NCBI RefSeq assembly: GCF_003208655.1
Contig: NZ_QKLU01000002.1
Span: forward strand, 718,640 to 782,639
Direction: 5' to 3'
Source: Pedobacter nutrimenti
Lineage (GTDB): Bacteria > Bacteroidota > Bacteroidia > Sphingobacteriales > Sphingobacteriaceae
DNA: 64,000 bases
Shown: positions 43,859 through 53,234 of the stretch, piece by piece
Position numbering within the stretch: the stretch's first letter is position 1
How the letters are laid out: each line of letters starts with the position of its first letter
Program-made: the position numbers and the translations under genes
Notes under the pieces: generated by a model
What the model saw: the letters and a program-made list of their open reading frames with translations, nothing else
What the model was told of the DNA's origin: nothing
Databases searched by the model: none

Positions 43859-44848
43859 ATGAAAACGCCCTTCAAATTTGAACTAGATACTGAAATTCCA
43901 TTAAGAATTTTAATTAGAAGAAAAAGAAACTCGGTATCAAAACATACGATTTCTTATGCTAGGGTAAAACTAATTCGTTATAAGTCTATTAAGATTTTAA
44001 GACAAACTTTTAGTGGGTTTGCTTTCTACCTAGAACTAATTACTCATTTTGTAAAAAAAAGAACCCTTCTTACAGTAAAGGTAGCACAGAATTCACTTGT
44101 ATTTGTTTATGCTTTAAAAGATGATTTAACCATTGCTGTTTCGGAACAGCCCGAACCGATTGTCATAGTCAAAGGACAATGTTTTGTCCAGACTGTTCCA
44201 GCTGGTGTCTATAGGTGGAATGCTGACCCCGGAAAAATGAAGTTTGTATATTTTGTACTTAGACCCACATGGTTACTGAAAATGAGGGATGTCTATCCTA
44301 AGTTAGCTGCCATCGTGAAAGAAATGCAAGATGTCAACGCCGTCAATATGGTATTACCACCTTATGTAATGACCAGGCATACGGCAAGGCAATTAGACAA
44401 GTTAAGGAATTGTAAAGCAAGTACAGTCGTAGATCTTGAGGAGAATTTACTTCATGTTATCAATATGCTGATTGCTGAATATCACAACCATTTGTTAGCC
44501 CCTGTGGTAATACCCTATAAATCGCCTAAGCAGATTATTTACGAGGCACGAGATATGATCATAGAGCAAGTTGAAAATGGTATTATACCAAGCGTTACGG
44601 CAATTTCATCCCAATTTAACATAGAACCAAAGGCATTGCGCAGACATTGCAATAGGATTTTTAACATGAATATCCAGGATTTAGTTGAGGATGCACAGAT
44701 GAAAAAAGGACATTCACTAATACATCAAGGAGTAAATATTAAAAGTGTTTCGGAAAGACTTGGTTTTGCTGAAACGGCAATATTTTCACGCAAATATAAA
44801 AGGTATTTCGGCTATTCTCCAAGTAAATTACAATCTGCTGATAACTAA
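43859..44848 (+). CDS. AraC family transcriptional regulator
   Basis: A 329-residue protein with a C-terminal AraC HTH domain (about 245-325): ISSQFNIEPKALRRHCNRIF, then MKKGHSLIHQGVNIKSVSERLG, and GFAETAIFSRKYKRYFGYSPSKLQ. The N-terminal 230 residues have no clear cupin motif. AraC proteins often bind two direct repeats one or two turns apart; such a repeat lies just downstream at 44876-44920, before the MauE gene. The next gene group (redox and SusC/D) may be its target. Confidence 0.88.
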   Translation: MKTPFKFELDTEIPLRILIRRKRNSVSKHTISYARVKLIRYKSIKILRQTFSGFAFYLELITHFVKKRTLLTVKVAQNSLVFVYALKDDLTIAVSEQPEPIVIVKGQCFVQTVPAGVYRWNADPGKMKFVYFVLRPTWLLKMRDVYPKLAAIVKEMQDVNAVNMVLPPYVMTRHTARQLDKLRNCKASTVVDLEENLLHVINMLIAEYHNHLLAPVVIPYKSPKQIIYEARDMIIEQVENGIIPSVTAISSQFNIEPKALRRHCNRIFNMNIQDLVEDAQMKKGHSLIHQGVNIKSVSERLGFAETAIFSRKYKRYFGYSPSKLQSADN

Positions 44849-44875
44849 AACCCTTTAGATATAGCTTAAATGGCT

Positions 44876-44920
44876 ATTTTGTCCTTTTCAGTCAACATCA
44901 TTTTGTCCGTTTCGGTCAAC
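44876..44920. repeat. Tandem direct repeats between araC-type gene and mauE-like gene
   Basis: ATTTTGTCCTTTTCAGTCAAC-like sequence (44876-44896) recurs as ATTTTGTCCGTTTCGGTCAAC (44900-44920), a 24-bp shift with few changes. It is about 120 bp before the mauE-like gene and fits a tandem AraC-type operator. Confidence 0.5.
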
Positions 44921-45037
44921 GTCTTATTAAGAAATCTTGCTCAATTTTATAATACCCAACAGGGATGATTGAGTGCCAGATGTTCTGATAGAATATAGGT
45001 AGTTGAATTTTAGAGATTTAAACTGAAACAATTGACA

Positions 45038-45523
45038 ATGATCAGCATAGTAACAAAACTTGGAAAATTTAATTTAACAGAGATTAAAACTCTTTTTCCG
45101 AAAAAGGAAACAATAGTCTTTATCATCAGCTGTTTATTCTTCGCTTTATATATGTATGCTGCCGCAAACAAACTAGCTGACTATCAGAAATTCAAAGTTC
45201 AATTGGGCCAATCACCAATTCTAGCTCCGATCTCTGGCCATGTGTTATGGTTTATTCCTGGCATCGAAGTGTTAATCTCGGTATTGCTAGTGGTACCCAA
45301 GACAAGATTAGTTGCACTTTATGCATCATTCAGTTTGATAGTGATGTTTACATCATATATTGTTGCAATACTCAATTTTACAGAAAAAGTTCCGTGTGCC
45401 TGCGGTGGAATTTTTGAATCCATGCAGTGGAAGGAGCATTTTCTATTTAATATATTCTTTATAATTCTTGCCGTAACTGCCATAATACTACAAACTAGTT
45501 TAATAAAAAAAGACGGAAAATAA
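45038..45523 (+). CDS. MauE/DoxX family redox-associated membrane protein
   Basis: A 161-residue protein with about four transmembrane helices (FIISCLFFALYMYAAANKLA; LWFIPGIEVLISVLLVV; LYASFSLIVMFTSYIVAIL; FNIFFIILAVTAIIL) and a CxC motif, VPCACGG (Cys120, Cys122). In the methylamine dehydrogenase system MauE is thought to assist disulfide formation. Here it precedes a four-cysteine exported protein and opposes a TlpA-like gene, which fits a redox role. ATG 45038 is used in place of TTG 45032. Confidence 0.83.
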   Translation: MISIVTKLGKFNLTEIKTLFPKKETIVFIISCLFFALYMYAAANKLADYQKFKVQLGQSPILAPISGHVLWFIPGIEVLISVLLVVPKTRLVALYASFSLIVMFTSYIVAILNFTEKVPCACGGIFESMQWKEHFLFNIFFIILAVTAIILQTSLIKKDGK

Positions 45524-45624
45524 CTGGTATAAAATACCTGTATAAAATATTCATTTTAAAAGTAGATGGATCAGGGGATGCCCAAAACCTGAAAGAGAGT
45601 AAGCACTAACAAAATCCTATTACC

Positions 45625-45885
45625 ATGAAAAGATTACTTTTCACATTTGGTCTACTGGCAACAGTTGCTGTAGGCTCGGCGTTTGTTAACGCCAACAATT
45701 TAAGGACTACGCTGGTTTATGGAACACTAAATAACAGTGGCCCATGTCCTTCGCAAACACTGGAAATCCCCTGTAACCCTACAGAGATTGATAACCCTGT
45801 TTGTACAAACCAGGAAAGTCAGACGCTATTTACCCAGGCGTCAGGTCGTTGTAATGTTCCTTTATTTCAAGATGACCAACCATAA
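45625..45885 (+). CDS. Small exported four-cysteine protein (DUF6520-like)
   Basis: An 86-residue protein with a signal peptide (about 1-24, GSAFVNA) and a mature part with four cysteines within 38 residues (GPCPS, IPCNP, PVCTN, GRCNV). It looks like the DUF6520 small proteins of Pedobacter and relatives, which have no known function. It lies about 100 bp after the mauE-like gene and directly before a strong terminator, so it can be expressed at a high level independent of the next gene. Confidence 0.78.
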   Translation: MKRLLFTFGLLATVAVGSAFVNANNLRTTLVYGTLNNSGPCPSQTLEIPCNPTEIDNPVCTNQESQTLFTQASGRCNVPLFQDDQP

Positions 45886-45890
45886 TAAAA

Positions 45891-45925
45891 AAATACCCTG
45901 TAGCCCAGAAAGCTGCAGGGTATTT
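45891..45925 (+). terminator. Terminator after the DUF6520-like gene
   Basis: AAATACCCTGTAGC (45891-45904) and GCTGCAGGGTATTT (45912-45925) pair over 14 bp with one G-T wobble, around a 7-nt loop. It ends in a short T-tract. Confidence 0.85.
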
Positions 45926-45939
45926 AAATTAATAGTATT

Positions 45940-46992
45940 ATGAGAAAAGTAATTACTAATCTGAGCATCGCATTTATTGCTTCAATTATTCCAATAGGAG
46001 TTTTGGTATATGGATATACCGTTAGGATGAAAGAAATTACCTATGACTTTGAACGGAAAATCATTACACCTGCCAAAGACGTTAAAATGAAGAACATAAA
46101 ATATAATTCTTACTATTTTGCGGGACAATTAGGCGAGCGTATATATTTAGGTAATTATACAGCCAGTAGGCACGTATTAGAAGTAAGTACTTCACTTGCT
46201 GATACACAATCGAAGACAATTTCCGTCGACAAAATGTATTTTAAGCCAAAGGGGAACTATAATCTGTATGTTGACAATAATAGATTTTATATGCTGAACG
46301 GGTTGGAACGATCCATTTTGTCAGGTGATAATAATAGCTGGGTTGCCAGGAAGGACAAGATTTTTGTACCCTACTTTACGCAAAGCATTCCCCTTAGTAA
46401 TAGTAGTGTTGTTTATCGCATTAATAGTGCAAAAACAGGATACAATAGTCTTAGAAAAGAATCTTTACTAGGGCGTATTGATAATGAGACAGCTTTGAAA
46501 AAGCAAATTGACGGTGTCTTTTGCACAGATGGTAAATTGGAATATAATAAACATCTGGGCATTTTTACATATATGTATTATTACAGGAACCAGGTGTTGT
46601 TATTAGATACAAATCTAAATGTAATTGGAAAAATCAAGACCATAGACCCAATTGATACGGCAAAATTCCAGGTTTCAAAGATAAACGCTAATAAAGCGAG
46701 TACTTTTTCTAGCACCCGCTTATTAGTTAATGCTAGATGCTCTACCTGGAATAATTATTTATTTATACAATCGAAACTGATTGGCAAACACGAAGATGAA
46801 AATTCTTTTAAGACTTCAATTGTGATTGATGTATATGATATTCCTAGGAGTATATACCTGTATTCATTCTATCTTCCAGATTTAAACTTTGACCCAATAC
46901 GACAATTCAAGGTAATGGATGGTTGTATCATTACCCTAAGCGGCAATTTTATTGTAAAGTATACAATAAAATTACCACCTATGAGATCATGA
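45940..46992 (+). CDS. Hypothetical membrane-anchored protein (propeller-like)
   Basis: A 350-residue protein with one N-terminal transmembrane helix (about 8-27) and a long beta-rich extracytoplasmic part without clear catalytic motifs. Repeating beta segments (YNLYVDNNRFYMLNG; VLLLDTNLNVIGKIKTID; NNYLFIQSKLIG) suggest a beta-propeller, but I do not recognise a family. It is convergent with the TlpA-like gene; their stops are 4 bp apart. It may belong to the same module as MauE and the small cysteine protein. Confidence 0.72.
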   Translation: MRKVITNLSIAFIASIIPIGVLVYGYTVRMKEITYDFERKIITPAKDVKMKNIKYNSYYFAGQLGERIYLGNYTASRHVLEVSTSLADTQSKTISVDKMYFKPKGNYNLYVDNNRFYMLNGLERSILSGDNNSWVARKDKIFVPYFTQSIPLSNSSVVYRINSAKTGYNSLRKESLLGRIDNETALKKQIDGVFCTDGKLEYNKHLGIFTYMYYYRNQVLLLDTNLNVIGKIKTIDPIDTAKFQVSKINANKASTFSSTRLLVNARCSTWNNYLFIQSKLIGKHEDENSFKTSIVIDVYDIPRSIYLYSFYLPDLNFDPIRQFKVMDGCIITLSGNFIVKYTIKLPPMRS

Positions 46993-46996
46993 GACT

Positions 46997-48346
46997 TTAT
47001 AAATTATCATTGTCACGAATTACTAATACGTCCACCTCACGTTCCTGTAATGAAAATTCTAGACCGTGTTTTGATAGCATTTGGCTGACTAGATTTATAT
47101 CTTCCATATTAGAGCCGTCAAAATTAATGGTGCCAAGTAGCCCTGTAAAGTTCGTTTCATCAATTATAGGATATCGCCCTAAATTAACATTGAAACTGGC
47201 AAGACGCGAGCCGAGTAAATTCAAAAGTTGTGGTACAGAAACATTATTAATATCCAATTTGAATTTGGTAATAACATCCCTTTTTTTCCCATTTTGGTAT
47301 ATAGTTAGAGGGTGTTTATTTCGAGATAGAATGAGGCACTTTTTAGTACGCTTTTCCTTTAATGTAGTAAATCCAAAATATTGTTCAAGATCTGCTAACA
47401 TTTTTTTTTGCAAATTTTCCACGGAGACATTTTTGGCTATCCTTAGTTGAATAGTATACCGACTGCTACGAGACCCATCCTTGCTATTGATAATTTTAGT
47501 GGAATCATTCATTTCAATAACAGTTTTTGCCGCTGGAAAAGAAACAGGGGTTTTGTCAGCAGCCCACTCATGCCACTCACCACCCCATAAAACCCTTATC
47601 ATGGCTAAAATAGAATGATTTGAAATATAGCCATAAGATAGGTGATCATTAGTGTAAAAACCTGCGTATGTTGGTATATCTGCTGAATATGGATTGATAA
47701 TACTGGTAAAAATAGCATTCGCTCCATTATCTGCCCCAACGCCGTTTCCATTAATAAATAGTGGTTTGGAAAAATCTGCGGACACACGTTCATCAGTTTT
47801 GGTAACTAAGTTCATATTGTCATTTGCAATCGTTTTTCTGATTGTAAGTTCATTTAATTCAGGCCCACCAGTTATATATTTTACAGTTCCAGATTTATCC
47901 ACCCAAACAACGTGAGGTAATGAATAGTGAGGAAATAGTACCCTTAACTGTTTGTCTCCATTTGCCATTAGCAAATCCATCTTGTAACCAAATGCTTTTT
48001 CTCGCTTACGGACAAAGTCTTTAACTTTGTTGGTATCCGATTGTTCCGTATTAACTAATACAATTTGAACTTGATCCTGAAATTCTTTCTGCAACTTTAA
48101 GAGTTTTGGCCATGAGCCTATGCAGGCAGAACAGGTGAAGTTCCAAAAATCCAAAATCAAAATTTTATTGTTGAACCCGTTCAGCTTAACTGCGGGGGAC
48201 GGATAATTTAGCAGATTTGTTAAAGGATAATCAGGTACTTTGTCACCAATTTTTATTGGGCTTACATTTGGTGAATTAGTTTGTGTAAATCCTACCTTAC
48301 AAAATAAAAGGCATAGGGATAGCCAGACAATTGGTTTAGTTTTCAT
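46997..48346 (-). CDS. TlpA-like thioredoxin-fold protein with C-terminal DUF3738-like domain
   Basis: A 449-residue exported protein with signal peptide (about 1-21, VGFTQ), a TlpA/AhpC-type thioredoxin domain (about 30-165) with active site TCSACIGSWP (Cys72, Cys75), and a C-terminal part (about 250-445) resembling DUF3738/TIGR03435 (RYPIIDETNFTGLLGTINFD; SQMLSKHGLEFSLQERE). It would reduce or isomerise disulfides in the periplasm. It follows SusD by 23 bp in the same direction, so it is part of the import operon. Confidence 0.87.
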   Translation of the reverse strand: MKTKPIVWLSLCLLFCKVGFTQTNSPNVSPIKIGDKVPDYPLTNLLNYPSPAVKLNGFNNKILILDFWNFTCSACIGSWPKLLKLQKEFQDQVQIVLVNTEQSDTNKVKDFVRKREKAFGYKMDLLMANGDKQLRVLFPHYSLPHVVWVDKSGTVKYITGGPELNELTIRKTIANDNMNLVTKTDERVSADFSKPLFINGNGVGADNGANAIFTSIINPYSADIPTYAGFYTNDHLSYGYISNHSILAMIRVLWGGEWHEWAADKTPVSFPAAKTVIEMNDSTKIINSKDGSRSSRYTIQLRIAKNVSVENLQKKMLADLEQYFGFTTLKEKRTKKCLILSRNKHPLTIYQNGKKRDVITKFKLDINNVSVPQLLNLLGSRLASFNVNLGRYPIIDETNFTGLLGTINFDGSNMEDINLVSQMLSKHGLEFSLQEREVDVLVIRDNDNL

Positions 48347-48369
48347 TTTTTTATGTTTTAATTAGTTTT

Positions 48370-49800
48370 CTATTCGTATCCTATGTTCTGTCTTAGATTA
48401 GGATTATTATTTAGCTCTGTAATTGGAATAGGATAAAGAATGTCGGTATTTTGCCAGTTTGTACCTTTGGTTACTTTAAGAACTTCATCGGCTCTATTAG
48501 TCCGTTTAAGGTCTAACCATCTATGTCCCCATTCAGAAAAAAACTCTACCCTTCGTTCCTTTTCTATAGCCGTTAGCGCATCGGCTTTGCTGAGATTAAC
48601 GGAAAAGTCGGGGATTGGAATCGGGTTGTCTACAGTAGGCTGGGGCCTTGCCCGTTTACGAATAACATTCAAATCCCCGATACCAAGTTCAATTTGATTG
48701 AGATTGATAAATGCTTCTGCCCTTATTAAATATTGCTCCGCTAATCTGAGCACCATTGAATATTCATTACGAGGGGTTGATCCCGTTTTAATTTTGTATT
48801 TAAAAGGATAATACCAAGATGATGTACCACTTGTAAATTTCCCTATCCAATTTGCCAATCTTTTATCCCCTGGTTCAAACGCTTGAATGAGATTTTCACT
48901 TAGCGTTGTTTGGTTTGCGGTTCCGGGAGCAGATGTTAGGATAAACAATGCGCCTTCATTGGTATTAATTGACGCTGAAGTAGGTGCAAACTGCAAAATA
49001 GTCTCTTGGCTATTTTTTAAAAATACCTGGTTTAAATCATCTACGATTTTATAGGCATCGGTTTTTGCAATTACTTCAGATGATTGTTCGATTGCATTTG
49101 CCCATTCATGGTGATATAAGTACACTCTTGCTAAAAAAGCTGTAGCAGCCCACTTATTCGCTCTAATCCGTTCGGTGGAGGGATACGCATCTTTTAACAA
49201 TTTTTTTGATTCTAATAGATCACTAATGATTTGCTCATATATTTTGTCTTTCGTACTCGAAAAAGCGACTGCATTAATTCTGTAATCTGTAGTTAGAACT
49301 ATTGGTACTTCACCGAACAAATTGGTAAGATAGAAATGACAATATGCCCTGATAAATTTTGCTTCACCTTCTAATTGCTCTTTGGTTGATATTGAAAGTT
49401 GATTGGAAACTTTCAGATTATCCAGGATAACATTAGCAAAGTATATGTACTGATAGGAGGCTTGCCAAAGCCCTGATCGTAGAATTGTATTATTGGCTGT
49501 CAAATTGTTAGTTGAAAACTGAGTATAAAATTCAGATGAATTGAAATTATTAAACTCATCAGAAGATAAACCTACTAATCTGGTTATACTATTGGCTGCT
49601 CCACTTGCAAAGTTGCCGCTGGTCATCATTTGTGCGTATAAGCCCCTAACAGCAGAAATAGCTGTTTCATCACTACTGTAAACAGTTTTACTAATGAGCT
49701 GATCTGATGGCGGATCAATTTCGACAAAATCCTTGCAGCTATGCAGAAACAAGGCAGACGTAATCAGCAGGTATATGATATTTATTTTAAATGGTTTCAT
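48370..49800 (-). CDS. RagB/SusD family lipoprotein (second locus)
   Basis: A 476-residue surface lipoprotein with lipobox at Cys22 (LFLHSC) and SusD helical repeats (LEGEAKFIRAYCHFYLTNLF; LRLAEQYLIRAEAFINLNQ; KERRVEFFSEWGHRWLDLKR). It partners the SusC receptor 13 bp upstream in substrate capture. The cargo is probably not a glycan, as no carbohydrate enzymes are nearby; the neighbour is a thioredoxin-like protein. Confidence 0.94.
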   Translation of the reverse strand: MKPFKINIIYLLITSALFLHSCKDFVEIDPPSDQLISKTVYSSDETAISAVRGLYAQMMTSGNFASGAANSITRLVGLSSDEFNNFNSSEFYTQFSTNNLTANNTILRSGLWQASYQYIYFANVILDNLKVSNQLSISTKEQLEGEAKFIRAYCHFYLTNLFGEVPIVLTTDYRINAVAFSSTKDKIYEQIISDLLESKKLLKDAYPSTERIRANKWAATAFLARVYLYHHEWANAIEQSSEVIAKTDAYKIVDDLNQVFLKNSQETILQFAPTSASINTNEGALFILTSAPGTANQTTLSENLIQAFEPGDKRLANWIGKFTSGTSSWYYPFKYKIKTGSTPRNEYSMVLRLAEQYLIRAEAFINLNQIELGIGDLNVIRKRARPQPTVDNPIPIPDFSVNLSKADALTAIEKERRVEFFSEWGHRWLDLKRTNRADEVLKVTKGTNWQNTDILYPIPITELNNNPNLRQNIGYE

Positions 49801-49813
49801 ATTCTTCGATCAT

Positions 49814-52800
49814 TTATAATGTTAATTGTAACCCCATAGTAACAGTCCTTAAGGTAGGTAGCGTTCTAACTATTCCTACTTCAGGATCACCCATGTAATT
49901 TGAAATGGTAAATACATTCTGCCCTTGCAGGTATAACCGAACGTTTGTTAGCTTAATTTTTTGTAGCCAGCTAGTTGGGGCATCCCAGGATAGAGATATA
50001 TTTTTAAGTCTAATAAACGATGCATCAACTAAGCGATCTGAATTAATTAGATATGTGCTAATTCGTTGAGCGGCTGATCCTGTTCCAGTGTTTCGTGAGA
50101 ATTTCTGAAAGTTTTTATTGTCGCCGATTTCTTGCCACCGATCTAATTGATGTTGCGGCTGATTTGCCAGTATTCCAGCAGCAGCAAATTGTGTAATGGG
50201 GTCTCTTAGCGTTTTGTCTACAAATTGAAAAAAGAAGTCGAGCTGGATATTCTTGAGTTTTATGCTATTATTTAGGCCGCCAAAAAAGTGACTGGTTAAA
50301 GGTTTTGTTACGAAAATTCGATCTGTAACATCTAACCCATTGCCATTTATATCCTCAAATGAATATAGTCCTGTTGTTTCATCAACTCCCAAATAATGAT
50401 AGGCTATTGCTGAATACATTGATTCCCCTATTCTATATGTATTTGCATAACTCGACCCTTGTATATTAGGGTAGTCTATTAGTTTATTTGTGGGGATAGA
50501 CAAATTGAAAGAACTTTTCCAAGTAAAATATTTGGTGTTGATATTAGTCGAATTGATCTCAAACTCCCAACCGGTATTTTGAACAGTTGCCGGAAAATTA
50601 GACTGAATGCTAGGAAATCCTGATATATCAGGCAATGAGTAACCCACAAGTTGGTTTGAAGAGCGATTGCGATACCAGCTTGTCGTAATTGAGAATGTAT
50701 CCTTAAAAAATCCAAGTTCTATTGAACCCTCTAACTTTCTATTTGTTTCCCAGGAATAGTCAGGATTTGCAAGCCTTGTGGGAATAAGTCCGCTACCGTC
50801 CTGATAAGGTCTTGAAGTAGGTGAATAAGTGTCCAGATACCCATAATCCGAAATTTGATCACTTCCAGTGATACCATAGCTCCCCCTTAATTTACCAAAA
50901 CTTAAGAATGGGAAACTATCTTTAATGAGATTCTCTTTAGTGAATATCCATGCAGCACCTATTGCGCCGAAGTTAGCAAATTGTTTATCTGGCCCGAATC
51001 TACTTGATCCATCCCGTCTGCCAGTGACATTTATAATATATCTACTTTTCCAATTGTAATTAATCCTTCCAAAAACAGCATTATAGTTGTATTGTGAGAC
51101 TCCAGATGCTCCACCCTGTATCGGTGCCGCTGAAATGCTTCCCAGCAATAGATCGCTCGTATATCCGAAACCATAAACATATTCGGAGCGTTGATTATTC
51201 TTTTGAAATGTGCTGCCAATGAGTACATTTAAATCCCCGTTGCCAATCTTTCTTTGATAATCAATCTGAGGTTCTATGATCCAAGTTTCAATGGTGTTAT
51301 TCGAAATGTCATTGCTTCCCGTTGGAGCGGTTGCAGGGTTTGCGGAACTTATTCTGTATAGCACATTTTCCTTTAATCGGATATTGGTATACCCAAAATT
51401 GCTTTTTAGCTTAAGGCCTGGTAATAATTGATAACCCATAACACCATTACTAATTGATGTATTTGTTTTTCCAACATAATCGTTAAACATTGGAGCAACT
51501 GGGTTATCCCAGGTCGAAGCGCCGCTACTATTTAAAGCCCAGTTGAGTTTGCCGTTTTCATCATATATATTTGGTGCATTTGGGGCAAGAGTAACGGCAC
51601 TGCTTGTTAAATCTCTAATAGGAGAATTATTGTAGTTAATTGTATAATTCAAGGAAAAGTCAGCAGTAAATTTCTTATTATTCGAGATGTGATTAATCGT
51701 CAATGCTCCTGATCCCTTTTGATCGGAAAAATCACCGGGATAGACTGTTGTTTGTTTGCTATAATTACCTCGGAATCCGAATCTAGTTTGCTCATTCCCC
51801 CCACTAATTCCAGTTTGAATACTTGTATTGTGAGCAGTACCACCAATTAAGATGTCTTGCCAATCACTGTAACTATTTTTATCCCATGTGCCATTTACAT
51901 CGTAATCTGTTTGACCTGGCGTAATACCGTCATTTTTAAATGCTTCATTCCGCATTTCTTGGTATTGCGCTGTATTCATTAAGTTGAATCTTGACCCAAT
52001 TTTTGAAACACCCCTGAATATATTAACATCCAAAGAAGTTTTTCCAGCCTTAGCTCTTTTGGTAGTGATGAGAACTACACCGTTTGAGCCTCTTGACCCA
52101 TAAATGGATGTAGCATCAGCATCCTTCAGTATTTCAACACTTTCTATATCGGCCGGACTGATATAGTTTAAGGGACTTCCAGTCCCACTAATCCCGCTTA
52201 CTCCAAGTGTTAGTAAATTCATACTTGAAGAAGGGTACGGTATACCGTCAACTAAATATAATGGGTCTCTGCCGTCAGCTCTGAGACTATTTCGGCCCCG
52301 AATTTCTATGCTAAATCCACCGCCATTTATGCCGGACTGTTGCTGAATGTTTACTCCAGACATTCTGCCTATTAATGCCCCCATCACATTGTTTACAGGT
52401 TGATTTCCAATATCTTTTGCTGTAACTCTCGAAATTGATCCAGTTCTTTCTCGATCCTTTACGGTATAATAACCTGCATTTATTTCAATTTCTTTTAAAT
52501 CACCAGTCGCCAATTCCAGTTTGATCGTGCCAACATTCTCAGAAGCAGGTATTTCTTTGGATTGATAGCCAACATAAGATATAACCAATATTGCATCCTC
52601 AGCAACATTTTGCATAAAAAATCTACCCCGATGGTCAGTTCTGATGCTGGTGGTGCTACCTTTAATTTTTACAGTTGCCCCGACAAGTGGTAATCCTGTT
52701 TCATCAATAATGGTTCCCTGGATATCTATATTGCTGAATTTATCTGCAAGCCGTTGAAATAGCGATGTTTTTTTTGCAGTTATTATGATGTTTTTCCCTT

Positions 52801-53125
52801 TAATCGAGTAAGTAAGCGGTTGGCCTTTAAAACATTTATCTAGAACTTCAGTAATACTGGCCTTAGTAACTGAAATAGTAATCGGCCCAACTTTGGAAAT
52901 CTGTTGTTCCGAATAAGAAAAATCATAGTCACTTTGCATCATGATTTCTTCGAAAACAGCGCTAATGGATACATTTTGCTTGTTTAAAGTAATGGTTTGT
53001 GCTTTGGATGAAGCCGTAACCTGTATCAAGGGTATGATCAAGAAGAGAAAACTTAGCTTCATAATGATCAAAAATTTGGCAGTGCAGCTCCTGGCGGGCG
53101 CACCGTATAAGTAAATATTGTACAT
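49814..53125 (-). CDS. SusC/RagA family TonB-linked receptor with STN domain (second locus)
   Basis: A 1103-residue outer-membrane receptor. The N-terminus has a hydrophobic export signal (about 22-42, LIIPLIQVTASSKAQ), an STN domain (about 45-115), a carboxypeptidase-regulatory-like domain (about 133-210) and TonB plug (about 220-360, with DPLYLVDGIPYPSSS). The barrel follows to the C-terminal QLTL. The STN domain agrees with control by the adjacent FecR/ECF pair. Two starts are possible, at 53125 and at 53062; the first gives the usual Pedobacter-like long leader. Confidence 0.93.
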   Translation of the reverse strand: MYNIYLYGAPARSCTAKFLIIMKLSFLFLIIPLIQVTASSKAQTITLNKQNVSISAVFEEIMMQSDYDFSYSEQQISKVGPITISVTKASITEVLDKCFKGQPLTYSIKGKNIIITAKKTSLFQRLADKFSNIDIQGTIIDETGLPLVGATVKIKGSTTSIRTDHRGRFFMQNVAEDAILVISYVGYQSKEIPASENVGTIKLELATGDLKEIEINAGYYTVKDRERTGSISRVTAKDIGNQPVNNVMGALIGRMSGVNIQQQSGINGGGFSIEIRGRNSLRADGRDPLYLVDGIPYPSSSMNLLTLGVSGISGTGSPLNYISPADIESVEILKDADATSIYGSRGSNGVVLITTKRAKAGKTSLDVNIFRGVSKIGSRFNLMNTAQYQEMRNEAFKNDGITPGQTDYDVNGTWDKNSYSDWQDILIGGTAHNTSIQTGISGGNEQTRFGFRGNYSKQTTVYPGDFSDQKGSGALTINHISNNKKFTADFSLNYTINYNNSPIRDLTSSAVTLAPNAPNIYDENGKLNWALNSSGASTWDNPVAPMFNDYVGKTNTSISNGVMGYQLLPGLKLKSNFGYTNIRLKENVLYRISSANPATAPTGSNDISNNTIETWIIEPQIDYQRKIGNGDLNVLIGSTFQKNNQRSEYVYGFGYTSDLLLGSISAAPIQGGASGVSQYNYNAVFGRINYNWKSRYIINVTGRRDGSSRFGPDKQFANFGAIGAAWIFTKENLIKDSFPFLSFGKLRGSYGITGSDQISDYGYLDTYSPTSRPYQDGSGLIPTRLANPDYSWETNRKLEGSIELGFFKDTFSITTSWYRNRSSNQLVGYSLPDISGFPSIQSNFPATVQNTGWEFEINSTNINTKYFTWKSSFNLSIPTNKLIDYPNIQGSSYANTYRIGESMYSAIAYHYLGVDETTGLYSFEDINGNGLDVTDRIFVTKPLTSHFFGGLNNSIKLKNIQLDFFFQFVDKTLRDPITQFAAAGILANQPQHQLDRWQEIGDNKNFQKFSRNTGTGSAAQRISTYLINSDRLVDASFIRLKNISLSWDAPTSWLQKIKLTNVRLYLQGQNVFTISNYMGDPEVGIVRTLPTLRTVTMGLQLTL

Positions 53126-53183
53126 TTGTCTCGGTTTAGTTGATCGTATCGTGTTATCGCATTTTTACTTTTGACTGAGCTAG

Positions 53184-53214
53184 ACCGGCCCACAGTTCCT
53201 ACACTGGGGCCGGT
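53184..53214 (-). other. Stable hairpin between FecR-type and SusC genes
   Basis: ACCGGCCC (53184-53191) and GGGCCGGT (53207-53214) are exact arms around a 15-nt loop. There is no T-run on the minus strand, so RNA processing or partial attenuation of SusC/D relative to the anti-sigma gene is more likely than full termination. Confidence 0.5.
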
Positions 53215-53234
53215 TGCTATTCACCAGGTGATAT

